A DNA stretch of 64,000 nucleotides. Source: Bilifractor sp002394235. Lineage in GTDB: Bacteria; Bacillota; Clostridia; Lachnospirales; Lachnospiraceae. Below, one piece after another: positions 7,768 to 15,988 of this stretch. The notes under the pieces were generated by a model. It had not been told where the DNA came from. It worked only from the letters and a program-made list of their open reading frames with translations, and did not search any database. The stretch covers positions 62,001-126,000 of the forward strand of contig NZ_JBQKGJ010000003.1 of NCBI RefSeq assembly GCF_052118845.1, written 5' to 3'. Each line of letters begins with the position of its first letter. Within the stretch, counting starts at the first letter, position 1. The position numbers and the translations under genes are program-made.

Positions 7768-7953
7768 TTACCAGCTTGCTTTCTTTACGCCCGGGATCTC
7801 TCCCTTATATGCTAACTCACGGAAACAGATACGGCAGATGCCGTATTTTCTTAATACAGAGTGCGGACGTCCGCAGATTCTGCAGCGTGTGTATGCTCTT
7901 GTGGAGAATTTCGGTTTCCGTGCCTGTTTGATTTTCATTGACTTTTTAGCCAT
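7768..7953 (-). CDS. rpsZ: 30S ribosomal protein S14, zinc type (type Z)
   Basis: A 61-aa S14 of the short zinc-binding class (rpsN1/rpsZ), placed between rplE and rpsH. The zinc ligands are visible as CRICGRPH and CRICFRELAYKGEIPG. The basic N-terminus (MAKKSMKIKQARKPKF) and C-terminal GVKKASW are typical. The zinc-free long S14 is not present in this window. Confidence 0.97.
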   Translation of the reverse strand: MAKKSMKIKQARKPKFSTRAYTRCRICGRPHSVLRKYGICRICFRELAYKGEIPGVKKASW

Positions 7954-7972
7954 GAATTCGATTCCTCCTCAA

Positions 7973-8512
7973 TTACTTTGCGAATGGCATGCCAAACTGT
8001 GCCAGTAACTCACGTGCTTCTTCATCTGTCTTTGCGGTAGTAACAAAGATGATGTCCATTCCTCTTACCTTATCGATCTTGTCATAATCGATTTCAGGGA
8101 AGATCAGCTGCTCTTTGATTCCCAGAGCGTAGTTTCCTCTGCCGTCAAAGGCATTCGGATTTACGCCGCGGAAGTCACGTACACGGGGAAGTGAGAGGTT
8201 GATCAGACGATCAGCGAACTCATACATACGCTCTCCGCGAAGAGTAACCTTGCATCCGATCGGCATTCCCTCACGGATCTTGAAGTTTGCAACGGATTTT
8301 TTCGCTTTTGTAACAACAGGTTTCTGGCCGGAAATCTTCTCCAGATCGGATACGGCAGAGTCAAGGAGCTTAGCGTTCTCCTTGGCCTCACCGACACCCA
8401 TGTTGATGACGATTTTGGCGAGTTTCGGCACTTCCATGACGTTCTTGTAACCGAACTTCTTTGTCATGGCATCAACAATCGTATTACTGTATAACTCTTT
8501 ATATCTGCTCAT
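7973..8512 (-). CDS. rplE: 50S ribosomal protein L5
   Basis: Binds 5S rRNA and forms an intersubunit bridge with S13. The 179-aa protein shows the family markers VMEVPKLAKIVINMGVGEA, GQKPVVTKAKKSVANFK and the C-terminal IIFVTTAKTDEEARELL. It sits between rplX and rpsZ with short gaps. Ordinary in length and sequence. Confidence 0.97.
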   Translation of the reverse strand: MSRYKELYSNTIVDAMTKKFGYKNVMEVPKLAKIVINMGVGEAKENAKLLDSAVSDLEKISGQKPVVTKAKKSVANFKIREGMPIGCKVTLRGERMYEFADRLINLSLPRVRDFRGVNPNAFDGRGNYALGIKEQLIFPEIDYDKIDKVRGMDIIFVTTAKTDEEARELLAQFGMPFAK

Positions 8513-8530
8513 GTTTTATGCCTCCTCTCC

Positions 8531-8839
8531 TTAATCAATCACTTCGCCGGTCTTCTTGGCTACGCGTACCTTCTTGTCTCCGTCGAACTTATATCCGATA
8601 CGTGTTGTCTTGCCGTCTTTCAGGTAAGCAACGTTGGAAATATCGATCGGAGCCTCTTTGTTGATGATGCCGCCCTGCTGGTTTGCAGCATTCGGTTTTA
8701 CGCTCTTTGTGATCATGTTGATGCCTTCAACAAGCACGCGATGATTCTTTGCGTCAACAGAGAGAACTTTTCCTTCTTTGTCTTTATCTTTTCCGGCGAT
8801 TACGCGGACGGTATCGCCTTTTCTAATCTTAACTGACAT
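8531..8839 (-). CDS. rplX: 50S ribosomal protein L24
   Basis: Assembly-initiator protein of the large subunit, a KOW-fold protein. The 102-aa frame starts MSVKIRKGDTVRVIAGKDKD and contains KEAPIDISNVAYL. It lies 11 bp after rplN and 18 bp before rplE. Normal family length. Confidence 0.97.
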   Translation of the reverse strand: MSVKIRKGDTVRVIAGKDKDKEGKVLSVDAKNHRVLVEGINMITKSVKPNAANQQGGIINKEAPIDISNVAYLKDGKTTRIGYKFDGDKKVRVAKKTGEVID

Positions 8840-8850
8840 CGACGTCCTCC

Positions 8851-9219
8851 TTATAATACTTCCGGAGCTAAGGAAACAATCTTCATAAACTGTTTTTCAC
8901 GAAGCTCTCTGGCAACCGGTCCGAAAATACGTGTACCTGTTGGAGTTTTGTCATCCTTGATAATTACTGCAGCGTTCTCATCGAACTTGATGTAGGAACC
9001 GTCCTTGCGGTGTACGCCCTTTACGGTACGTACGACAACGGCTTTCACTACATCACCCTTTTTAACAACGCCGCCTGGTGTTGCATCTTTGACCGAAGCA
9101 ACGATGATATCACCAATATTTGCATATCTTCTGGTAGAACCGCCCATAACACGGATGCAAAGGATCTCTTTGGCACCGGTATTATCAGCAACTCTTAATC
9201 TGGTTTCCTGCTGAACCAT
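8851..9219 (-). CDS. rplN: 50S ribosomal protein L14
   Basis: Intersubunit-face protein that also receives the silencing factor RsfS in bacteria. The 122-aa frame starts MVQQETRLRVADNTGAKE and contains GDIIVASVKDATPGG and the C-terminal RIFGPVARELREKQFMKI. It follows rpsQ by 28 bp. Confidence 0.97.
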   Translation of the reverse strand: MVQQETRLRVADNTGAKEILCIRVMGGSTRRYANIGDIIVASVKDATPGGVVKKGDVVKAVVVRTVKGVHRKDGSYIKFDENAAVIIKDDKTPTGTRIFGPVARELREKQFMKIVSLAPEVL

Positions 9220-9247
9220 TCTGGTAAACCTCCTTTAGCAATCCTGA

Positions 9248-9505
9248 TTATTTCGCTCTCTCAATAATTTCAACCAGTCTCCATCTCTTGTCCTTGGACA
9301 GCGGTCTGGTCTCCATTACACGCACGGTATCGCCGATTTTGCACTCGTTATTCTCGTCGTGTGCTTTCAGCTTGTATGTCTTTTTTACAATCTTGTGGTA
9401 AAGCGGATGCTCAACGTGATCCTCGATTGCAACTGTGATGGTCTTGTCCATCTTATCGCTGACAACCTTGCCGACACGTGTTTTTCTTAAATTACGTTCT
9501 TCCAC
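9248..9505 (-). CDS. rpsQ: 30S ribosomal protein S17
   Basis: Early-assembly OB-fold 16S rRNA-binding protein. The 85-aa frame begins MEERNLRKTRVGKVVSDKMD and includes HPLYHKIVKKTYKLKAHDE and GDTVRVMETRPLSK. It follows rpmC by 44 bp. Confidence 0.97.
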   Translation of the reverse strand: MEERNLRKTRVGKVVSDKMDKTITVAIEDHVEHPLYHKIVKKTYKLKAHDENNECKIGDTVRVMETRPLSKDKRWRLVEIIERAK

Positions 9506-9549
9506 GATCTGTCTCCTTTCAATCGTTACGAATTTCTGACCTGAAAAAA

Positions 9550-9768
9550 TCAGTCAGCGGACTTCGCATTCTGCGCGATGATAGTTGAAATTCTGGCAAT
9601 GTTTCTGCGAACTTCGGTAATACGTGCGGTATTATCGAGCTGATTTGTAGCATTCTGGAATCTCAGGTTGAAAAGCTCTTTCTTCGCTGCAACAAGCTCG
9701 TCATTCAGCTCGGCTGCGGATTTTGTTCTTAAATCTTCTACGTACTTTTTACTCTTCACTTGTTTCAC
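9550..9768 (-). CDS. rpmC: 50S ribosomal protein L29
   Basis: Two-helix protein at the peptide-exit tunnel rim, where SRP and trigger factor dock. The 72-aa frame carries the core ELNDELVAAKKELFNLRFQ and RITEVRRNIARISTII. It overlaps the 3' end of rplP by 20 bp, so its ribosome site is inside rplP. Confidence 0.96.
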   Translation of the reverse strand: MKQVKSKKYVEDLRTKSAAELNDELVAAKKELFNLRFQNATNQLDNTARITEVRRNIARISTIIAQNAKSAD

Positions 9769-10186
9769 CGCCTTCTACTTTCTCACGGGCAACAATCTTG
9801 CAGGTGCAAGGTAATTTATGCATAGCAAGACGAAGCGCCTCACGAGCAGCTTCTTCCGGAACACCAGCAATCTCGAAGATAACGCGACCCGGCTTAACAA
9901 CAGCTACCCAGTACTCTACAGAACCTTTTCCGGATCCCATTCGGGTTTCAGCAGGTTTTGCTGTGACTGGCTTATCCGGGAATACCTTGATCCAAACCTT
10001 ACCGCCACGTTTTACGTATCTGGTCATAGCTACACGGGCAGCCTCAATCTGATTTGACTTAATCCAGCAGGGCTCGGTAGCGACAAGTCCATACTCACCC
10101 TGTGTTACAGCATTGCCTCTCAGGGCTTTGCCTTTCATAGAACCACGGAACTGCTTTCTATGTTTTACTCTCTTTGGCATTAACAT
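9749..10186 (-). CDS. rplP: 50S ribosomal protein L16
   Basis: Binds near the A-site tRNA and 5S rRNA. The protein is 145 aa from 10186, or 143 aa if it starts at the second ATG at 10180, which gives the canonical MPKRVKHRKQFRGSMKG. A GGGAG sequence precedes both; spacing slightly favours the first. The body includes GRVIFEIAGVPEEAAREALRL. It overlaps rpmC and lies two bases from rpsC. Confidence 0.95.
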   Translation of the reverse strand: MLMPKRVKHRKQFRGSMKGKALRGNAVTQGEYGLVATEPCWIKSNQIEAARVAMTRYVKRGGKVWIKVFPDKPVTAKPAETRMGSGKGSVEYWVAVVKPGRVIFEIAGVPEEAAREALRLAMHKLPCTCKIVAREKVEGGETSEE

Positions 10187-10188
10187 AA

Positions 10189-10845
10189 TTATTTATCGCT
10201 CCCTTCCTTATGATTCTTGGTTGGAAGTACTTCACCGTTGTAGATCCATGCTTTTACGCCGACTTTTCCGTATGTGGTATCTGCCTCAGCAAAACCGTAA
10301 TCAATGTCTGCGCGAAGGGTCTGAAGCGGGATCGTTCCATCACTGTAGAACTCTCTGCGGGCGATATCAGCGCCGCCGATACGTCCGGAGATGCTGGTTT
10401 TGATTCCCTTTGCTCCTGCGCGCATTGTTCTCTGCATAGCGGATTTCATCGCGCGTCTGTAGGACATACGGTTCTCAAGCTGAAGAGCAATGTTCTCAGC
10501 AACGAGCTGAGCGTCGCGGTCCGGTCTCTTTACCTCTTTGATATCAACGACAAGCTTCTTGTCTGTGAACTGCTTGAGCTCTTTCTTAACTTTCTCGATC
10601 TCAGCGCCGCCTTTTCCGATTACCACACCAGGCTTGGAGGTGTAAACGGTGATTTTAACGCGGTCAGATGCTCTTTCGATCTCGATCTTGGACACACCGG
10701 AGGTGTACAGTCTCTTCTTCAGGTATGTGCGGATCTTGTAATCCTCTGCCAGGTTGTCTGCAAAATCAGCTTCTGCATACCACTTGGAATTCCAGTCTCT
10801 AATAATTCCGACTCTTAATCCGTTTGGATTTACTTTCTGTCCCAT
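10189..10845 (-). CDS. rpsC: 30S ribosomal protein S3
   Basis: mRNA-entry protein with a KH domain. The 218-aa frame starts MGQKVNPNGLRVGIIRDWNS and includes the KH GXXG-type loop (KPGVVIGKGGAEIEKVK) and the C-terminal ADIDYGFAEADTTYGKVGV. Located between rplV and rplP with short gaps. Confidence 0.97.
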   Translation of the reverse strand: MGQKVNPNGLRVGIIRDWNSKWYAEADFADNLAEDYKIRTYLKKRLYTSGVSKIEIERASDRVKITVYTSKPGVVIGKGGAEIEKVKKELKQFTDKKLVVDIKEVKRPDRDAQLVAENIALQLENRMSYRRAMKSAMQRTMRAGAKGIKTSISGRIGGADIARREFYSDGTIPLQTLRADIDYGFAEADTTYGKVGVKAWIYNGEVLPTKNHKEGSDK

Positions 10846-10857
10846 GCTTTCCTCCTC

Positions 10858-11244
10858 TTATCGCTCATCAAGGATAACAGAGATATGGCTTGTACGTTTT
10901 TCAATTCTGTACGCACGTCCCTGTGCTCTTGGCTGAATTCTCTTCATTGTCGGTGCCTTGTTTGCATAGCACTCAGCTACATAAAGATTTGTTCTGGAAA
11001 GACCGTTGTTGTTCTCTGCGTTCGCAACAGCGGACTCCAGCAGTTTCTTGATAACAGAGGAAGCGTATCTCGGGCTGTAAGTCAGAATGCCAAGAGCGGT
11101 CTCGACATCCTTGCCGCGGATTGCGTCCAGTACGAAGCAGGCCTTCTGAACAGACATTCTTGCGTAAGAAAGCTTTGCGGACGGTCTGGTTTCTTTATTT
11201 TCATTTCTTTCACGTTTAATCTGGCTTCTATGTCCCTTTGCCAT
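10858..11244 (-). CDS. rplV: 50S ribosomal protein L22
   Basis: Exit-tunnel protein with a long beta-hairpin. The 128-aa frame has a basic N-terminal stretch (MAKGHRSQIKRERNENK) followed by the core LSYARMSVQKACFVLDAI and the C-terminal hairpin region RIQPRAQGRAYRIEKRTSH. The N-terminal extension is common in Lachnospiraceae. Confidence 0.97.
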   Translation of the reverse strand: MAKGHRSQIKRERNENKETRPSAKLSYARMSVQKACFVLDAIRGKDVETALGILTYSPRYASSVIKKLLESAVANAENNNGLSRTNLYVAECYANKAPTMKRIQPRAQGRAYRIEKRTSHISVILDER

Positions 11245-11271
11245 TTCAAATAACCTCCTTTCGATCTACAA

Positions 11272-11550
11272 TTACGCGCCGGTTCTCTTCTCAGTCTTCT
11301 CATGTCCTCTGTAGGTTCTGGTTGCTACGAACTCTCCGAGCTTGTGGCCTACCATATCCTCGGTGATATATACCGGAACATGCTTTCTTCCGTCGTGAAC
11401 CGCAATTGTAAGTCCAACGAAGTTAGGGAATATTGTAGAGCGACGAGACCATGTTTTAATGACTGTTTTGTCGCCGGACTCGACAGCCTTATTAACGGCT
11501 TTCAGTAAGCTCTCATCAGCAAACGGGCCTTTTTTTAATGAACGAGCCAT
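11272..11550 (-). CDS. rpsS: 30S ribosomal protein S19
   Basis: Head protein that forms a complex with S13. The 92-aa frame starts MARSLKKGPFADESLLKAV and includes TWSRRSTIFPNFVGLTIAV and GHKLGEFVATRTYRGH. It lies between rplB and rplV. Confidence 0.97.
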   Translation of the reverse strand: MARSLKKGPFADESLLKAVNKAVESGDKTVIKTWSRRSTIFPNFVGLTIAVHDGRKHVPVYITEDMVGHKLGEFVATRTYRGHEKTEKRTGA

Positions 11551-11566
11551 CGTTTATCCTCCTTAA

Positions 11567-12406
11567 TTATAACGTCTTACCGTTTCTTCTGCGAACGATC
11601 AGTTTGTTAGATGCTTTGTTTTTCTTTCTGGTCTTAAGACCCATAGCAGGCTTGCCCCAAGGTGTGCAGGGACCCGGACGTCCGACCGGAGCCTTACCTT
11701 CACCACCACCGTGCGGATGGTCGTTCGGGTTCATGACAGATCCACGGACATGAGGACGAATGCCCATGTGGCGGGATCTTCCGGCTTTACCGATATTTAC
11801 CAGGTTGTGGTCACCGTTTCCGATGATACCGATTGTTGCACGGCACTCAAGGGATACCATACGCATCTCACCTGACGGAAGTCGAAGGGTGGCATAGCCG
11901 CCTTCCTTTGCCATCAGCTGCGCTCCTACTCCGGCAGAACGAACAAGCTGTCCGCCTTTGCCTTTGTGCAGCTCAACGTTATGTACCATAGTACCAACCG
12001 GGATGTCCTTCAGCGGCAGGCAGTTTCCGGGACGAACTTCAGCGTTGCTTCCGTTCATGACCTTCATGCCGACCTTAAGGCCTTCCGGTGCGAGGATATA
12101 TGCTTTTTCACCGTCTGCATAGCAGATCAGAGCGATGTTTGCGGTACGGTTCGGATCGTACTCGATCGCTTTTACAACTGCGGGAACATCATCCTTGAAT
12201 CTCTTGAAATCGATGATTCTGTATTTTCTTCTGTTTCCGCCGCCGTGATGTCTTACGGTGATTTTTCCCTGATTGTTACGGCCAGAAGTCTTCTTCAGTG
12301 ATACGGTGAGGGATTTCTCCGGGACGGTCTTTGTGATCTCCGCGAAATCCGATCCGGTCATATGTCTTCTGGAAGGTGTATATGGGTTATAAGATTTGAT
12401 TCCCAT
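11567..12406 (-). CDS. rplB: 50S ribosomal protein L2
   Basis: Core large-subunit protein needed for subunit association and peptidyl transfer. The 279-aa protein has KTSGRNNQGKITVRHHGGG near the N-terminus and the catalytic-centre-proximal loop GSVMNPNDHPHGGGEGK with the conserved histidine. It lies after rplW with a 56-bp spacer. Confidence 0.97.
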   Translation of the reverse strand: MGIKSYNPYTPSRRHMTGSDFAEITKTVPEKSLTVSLKKTSGRNNQGKITVRHHGGGNRRKYRIIDFKRFKDDVPAVVKAIEYDPNRTANIALICYADGEKAYILAPEGLKVGMKVMNGSNAEVRPGNCLPLKDIPVGTMVHNVELHKGKGGQLVRSAGVGAQLMAKEGGYATLRLPSGEMRMVSLECRATIGIIGNGDHNLVNIGKAGRSRHMGIRPHVRGSVMNPNDHPHGGGEGKAPVGRPGPCTPWGKPAMGLKTRKKNKASNKLIVRRRNGKTL

Positions 12407-12462
12407 TACAGTATCTCCTTTCGATGTTTGTTATCGCGCGTCGCCGCGCATAAACTGTATAT

Positions 12463-12762
12463 TTACAGGCCCTCGAAGATCTCTATTTCCTTGCTGTCTT
12501 CGGTGAGTGTCACAACGGCCTTCTTGGTGGCAGCTGTCTTGCCGACATTCGCGCCGCGGCGTTTTGTCTTGCCCGCGTAGTTAACGGTGTTGACCTTCGC
12601 AACCTTAACTCCGTCGAACATTTTCTCAACAGCTTCCTTAACCTGAGATTTTGTAGCGTCCGGATGAACAAGGAAGGAATATCTCTTGTCACTCATCTGG
12701 CTCATGCTCTTCTCGGTGATTACCGGACGGATGATAACGTCATAGTACTGAACGGATGCCAT
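12463..12762 (-). CDS. rplW: 50S ribosomal protein L23
   Basis: Docking site for SRP and trigger factor at the tunnel exit. The 99-aa frame includes YYDVIIRPVITEKSMSQM and the C-terminal TLTEDSKEIEIFEGL. Its ATG overlaps the last base of rplD, so the two are coupled. Confidence 0.96.
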   Translation of the reverse strand: MASVQYYDVIIRPVITEKSMSQMSDKRYSFLVHPDATKSQVKEAVEKMFDGVKVAKVNTVNYAGKTKRRGANVGKTAATKKAVVTLTEDSKEIEIFEGL

Positions 12763-13382
12763 TATGCGTACACCTCCTCAATTGCTGCTACACTGCTCTT
12801 TGTAGCAATTACGGTGCTGTATTTCAGAAGATCGAATACGTTGATGGTCTCAGGTGAAGCGGTAGCAACGCCTGCAATGTTTCTTGCGGAGATAACTGCG
12901 TTATCACTGTCATTTCCGACGATGATGAGAGCCTTCTCAACTTTGAGAGCATCCAGAACCTTCTTCATATCTTTGGTCTTCGGAGCGTCAAACTTCAGCT
13001 CATCCAGAACCAGGAATTTGTTCTCCTGAACTTTATCGGTAAGAACGGACTTCAGAGCCGCTCTCTTCTCCTTCTTGTTCATCTTGAAGGAATAGTCACG
13101 CGGAACCGGAGCGAATACCATTCCGCCGCCAGTCCACTGCGGAGCTCTTGTGGATCCCTGTCTTGCATGACCGGTTCCCTTCTGTCTCCAGGGCTTTGCG
13201 CCGCCGCCGCTTACCTCTGAGCGGGTCTTCGCTTTCTGTGTTCCCTGACGGTTGTTTGCAAGATACTGAACAACTGCCTGATGAACAAGATTTTCTTTTA
13301 TTTCAACGCCGAAAACGGCATCGGAAAGCTCAAGTGTTCCCACTTCGCTGCCTTCCATATTGTAAACAGATACGTTTGCCAT
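12762..13382 (-). CDS. rplD: 50S ribosomal protein L4
   Basis: Lines the exit tunnel and in many bacteria represses the S10 operon by binding its leader. The 206-aa protein has the extended-loop motif SGGGAKPWRQKGTGHARQGS and the globular part (FVKMNKKEKRAA-like segment, VEKALIIVGND). The long leader upstream of rpsJ (14468-14688) would be the natural place for L4 feedback, but no consensus site was recognised. Confidence 0.96.
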   Translation of the reverse strand: MANVSVYNMEGSEVGTLELSDAVFGVEIKENLVHQAVVQYLANNRQGTQKAKTRSEVSGGGAKPWRQKGTGHARQGSTRAPQWTGGGMVFAPVPRDYSFKMNKKEKRAALKSVLTDKVQENKFLVLDELKFDAPKTKDMKKVLDALKVEKALIIVGNDSDNAVISARNIAGVATASPETINVFDLLKYSTVIATKSSVAAIEEVYA

Positions 13383-13410
13383 CTGTAAGTTCCTCCTTTC
13401 TCGTTAGAGA

Positions 13411-14046
13411 TTACTGAACTGTCTTGACAGACTCTTTGATTGTTACAAGAGACTTCTTCGGTCCCGGAACAGAGCCCTTGATAAGAAGCAGATTGTTTTC
13501 AGCATCTACCTTTACGACTTCCAGATTCTGAACGGTAACCTTTACATGTCCCATATGTCCGGGCATGTGTTTTCCCTTGAATACCCTTGACGGATCAGAA
13601 GAGGTACCGTTGGAACCTGCATGACGATGATATTTGGAACCATGAGCCATGGGTCCTCTGGACTGTCCATGTCTTCTGATGGCACCCTGGAATCCTTTAC
13701 CTTTGCTGATTGCGGACGCATCAATATGGTCTCCCGCAGCAAAGATATCGGCTTTGATTTCCTGCTTTACTTCGTAGTCTTCCGCATTGTCAAAACGGAA
13801 CTCCTGAAGATATCTCTTTACCGGAGTCTCGGCCTTGTCAAACAGACCTTTTTTCGGCTTGTTGACGAGTTTCTCGCGAATATCGCCGAATCCTACCTGT
13901 ACGGCACTGTAGCCGTCGTTCTCCCGGGTCTTTACCTGTGTGACAACACAGGGGCCTGCCTGAAGAACAGTTACCGGAATAGCCAGACCATTCTCATCGA
14001 AGATCTGAGTCATTCCAACTTTTGTAGCCAAAATAGCCTTCTTCAT
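13411..14046 (-). CDS. rplC: 50S ribosomal protein L3
   Basis: Organises the peptidyl-transferase region. The 211-aa protein starts MKKAILATKVGMTQIFDENG and has the methylated-glutamine-type segment GAIRRHGQSRGPMAHGS. The ATG at 14046 is chosen because GAGG lies six bases upstream; the ATG at 14058 overlaps this site and lacks its own. It follows rpsJ after 103 bp. Confidence 0.96.
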   Translation of the reverse strand: MKKAILATKVGMTQIFDENGLAIPVTVLQAGPCVVTQVKTRENDGYSAVQVGFGDIREKLVNKPKKGLFDKAETPVKRYLQEFRFDNAEDYEVKQEIKADIFAAGDHIDASAISKGKGFQGAIRRHGQSRGPMAHGSKYHRHAGSNGTSSDPSRVFKGKHMPGHMGHVKVTVQNLEVVKVDAENNLLLIKGSVPGPKKSLVTIKESVKTVQ

Positions 14047-14149
14047 GATAAACCTCATTTCTACAGCGGAGCCTGATTCCTGTTCAAGCTCATGTCAGCC
14101 TACAGCGGAGCATCCTGTATGGGGAAGCTCATTATAGAGTTACGTGGTG

Positions 14150-14467
14150 TTACTTTGTCTTCATCTTGATATCGATGTAGACACCAGCCGGCATTTCAAG
14201 ACGAGACAGCGCATCTACTGTCTTCTGTGTCGGTGTTATGATATCAATCAGTCTCTTGTGGGTTCTCTGCTCAAACTGCTCACGGGAGTCTTTGTACTTA
14301 TGTACGGCTCTCAGGATGGTTACTACTTCCTTCTTGGTTGGAAGCGGAACCGGTCCGCTGACAACTGCTCCGGTTTTCTTCACAGTGTCGATGATTTTTG
14401 CGGCAGATGCATCAACCAACTGATGATCATACGCTTTCAGGGTGATTCTCATTACTTGACTTGCCAT
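14150..14467 (-). CDS. rpsJ: 30S ribosomal protein S10 (NusE)
   Basis: Ribosomal head protein that also acts as NusE in transcription-translation coupling. The 105-aa frame starts MASQVMRITLKAYDHQLVDA and carries GPVPLPTKKEVVTILR and SREQFEQRTHKRL. It is the first gene of the S10-spc unit: a ribosome site (AAGGAGGCGAC) precedes it and a strong promoter lies 228 bp upstream. Confidence 0.97.
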   Translation of the reverse strand: MASQVMRITLKAYDHQLVDASAAKIIDTVKKTGAVVSGPVPLPTKKEVVTILRAVHKYKDSREQFEQRTHKRLIDIITPTQKTVDALSRLEMPAGVYIDIKMKTK

Positions 14468-14694
14468 AAAAAAAGTCGCCTCCTTATCGTACTTTTGATA
14501 GCACGGCGGTGGTGACTGTACACATTTCCGGGTGTGTCCTTAAACTGACATCCGGCGTTTCCGCTCTATGGCGGACTTTTCGATTGTACAGTGACGTTTC
14601 GCCTGTATCATGACTAGACATTTGCTCCGCATAAGTTACCAGCCGGGAATGCTGCAATCTTATGTTTCATCGCTTTTATGTCACAACAATGATG
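14468..14694 (-). promoter_or_regulatory. Long structured leader of the S10 operon
   Basis: About 220 nt between the promoter and rpsJ. On the minus strand it contains an ACTGTACA/TGTACAGT inverted repeat spanning about 85 nt and a small hairpin GTCCGCCATAGAGCGGAA. Long leaders at this position often mediate L4 autoregulation in bacteria; that is inference, because no known leader consensus was recognised here. Confidence 0.5.
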
Positions 14695-14723
14695 ATTATA
14701 CGAGCATGTAAGAAAAAATGCAA
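14695..14723 (-). promoter_or_regulatory. Promoter of the S10-spc operon
   Basis: Minus strand TTGCAT and TATAAT separated by 17 bp (hexamers at 14718-14723 and 14695-14700). An A/T-rich segment just upstream (TTTCAAAAGAAAG) resembles an UP element. It explains transcription of rpsJ through secY. Confidence 0.82.
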
Positions 14724-14883
14724 GAACTTTCTTTTGAAATTTTGTATAAATCTACCTGTGGGCAATATGAGTCGGGCAAAAGTGTACAGCGCAGATAAGA
14801 AGCTGTGTGCAGTCTGTATCCGGAAGCTGTGTACTGTTTTTATTAGAAGGGAATATCTAGGCACCAACCGTCCGGATAAAGAC

Positions 14884-14931
14884 AAAAAAACCGTCTTACG
14901 GTGATTCTGTTATAAAATCACCGTAAGACGG
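14884..14931 (-). terminator. Strong intrinsic terminator after the signal-peptidase-like gene
   Basis: Perfect 16-bp stem (14891-14906 with 14916-14931) followed on the minus strand by seven T residues. It lies 20 bp after the stop at 14951 and insulates the S10 promoter from upstream transcription. Confidence 0.92.
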
Positions 14932-14950
14932 AACAAATTCATCTCCGTTC

Positions 14951-15988
14951 TTACAGACAATCGGAGTAGTCAACAAGAGTCACCCCGGTAATCTCATCAT
15001 CCCTTACCTTCGGATCGAGACCGTCACTGTACGCTTTGGAGAGAAGCTCATCTGCCGTGTGAACAGGCATTGCAAGTTCGATCTCTCCTGTCGGCGCTGT
15101 TCCTGTGGCATCGGAATCCGAAGCGGTTTCCTCAACCGGAATATTGATTCTGGATGTTTCCGCTGTGTGATTCAAGGGCTGGCTTTCCAGCGCAGCTTCC
15201 AGTGCAGCCTGAACATCCGGGAGAGAATCTGTTCCGAGATCTTTTTCCTCCGGAACTGCACGCGGAATATCGTATGATGGTTCTGTGTCGGAACCGGAGA
15301 TCTCGGTCATCCCATTCGTGTTGTCGAAAGAGGAGGATGCAGGCTCTTCCTTTGCCGAACCACTTTTTGCCTGCTGCTTTTTCATCTGTGCAGCCTGACG
15401 ATGTGCTGCGTTTCTGTTTAACTCCGCAGACACATCGGATTCTGCGTCACGCTTCTTCTTACGTGCTGCGAGTGTCTGGTAGAATTCGTCTTCCTCCGGA
15501 TCCTGGTCTTCCTCATCTTCCTCCATTTCCTCTCCCCTCCGTATGGCCTCGGCTGAGATGAAAAGGAATATGACAAGCGCAAGAACAAGTGCCAGAGCAA
15601 TGATTCCACCAAGTGACTGTGTGGCGATCATCAGAAATCCAATAAGCGGAACGGTAAACATTACCTTGAGGTATTTCGCTGACACCTGGAAGGTCTGCTC
15701 ATTCGTGCCATCGCTCACAAGAACTGTCCCGTCTGAGGAACTGTATTTCTCAACCGTGTAGATATTCAGTGAGTCCGTGCCGATTCCCAGAATTTTCTCG
15801 CCGGCTGAAATAGAGGAGGAATCGAGTTCCTTCGAGTAAACAGCACTTCCGACGGGAATATTCCCTGTCGTCTGCTGCTGTACAACTCTCATGTCATATC
15901 CGGCGAACGGAGGAATAATAAGAGCCGCTCCAGATGCTATAAATAGCGCAAGAATAATTCCCACAATGATCTTAAGTGTTTTTGACAT
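14951..15988 (-). CDS. Membrane protein with degenerate signal peptidase I (S26B) fold
   Basis: A 345-aa protein. Residues about 5-25 form an N-terminal membrane helix (IIVGIILALFIASGAALII). A beta-rich segment follows that recalls the archaeal/SipW-type signal peptidase (IPVGSAVYSKEL ... ISAGEKI). A second hydrophobic region lies near residues 130-170. The remainder is an acidic, low-complexity cytoplasmic tail. The catalytic Ser context of S26 enzymes (SM-P) is replaced, so it is probably not an active peptidase. ATG at 15988 has GGGGAG six bases upstream; its own promoter is at 16078-16106. Function unknown. Confidence 0.6.
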   Translation of the reverse strand: MSKTLKIIVGIILALFIASGAALIIPPFAGYDMRVVQQQTTGNIPVGSAVYSKELDSSSISAGEKILGIGTDSLNIYTVEKYSSSDGTVLVSDGTNEQTFQVSAKYLKVMFTVPLIGFLMIATQSLGGIIALALVLALVIFLFISAEAIRRGEEMEEDEEDQDPEEDEFYQTLAARKKKRDAESDVSAELNRNAAHRQAAQMKKQQAKSGSAKEEPASSSFDNTNGMTEISGSDTEPSYDIPRAVPEEKDLGTDSLPDVQAALEAALESQPLNHTAETSRINIPVEETASDSDATGTAPTGEIELAMPVHTADELLSKAYSDGLDPKVRDDEITGVTLVDYSDCL

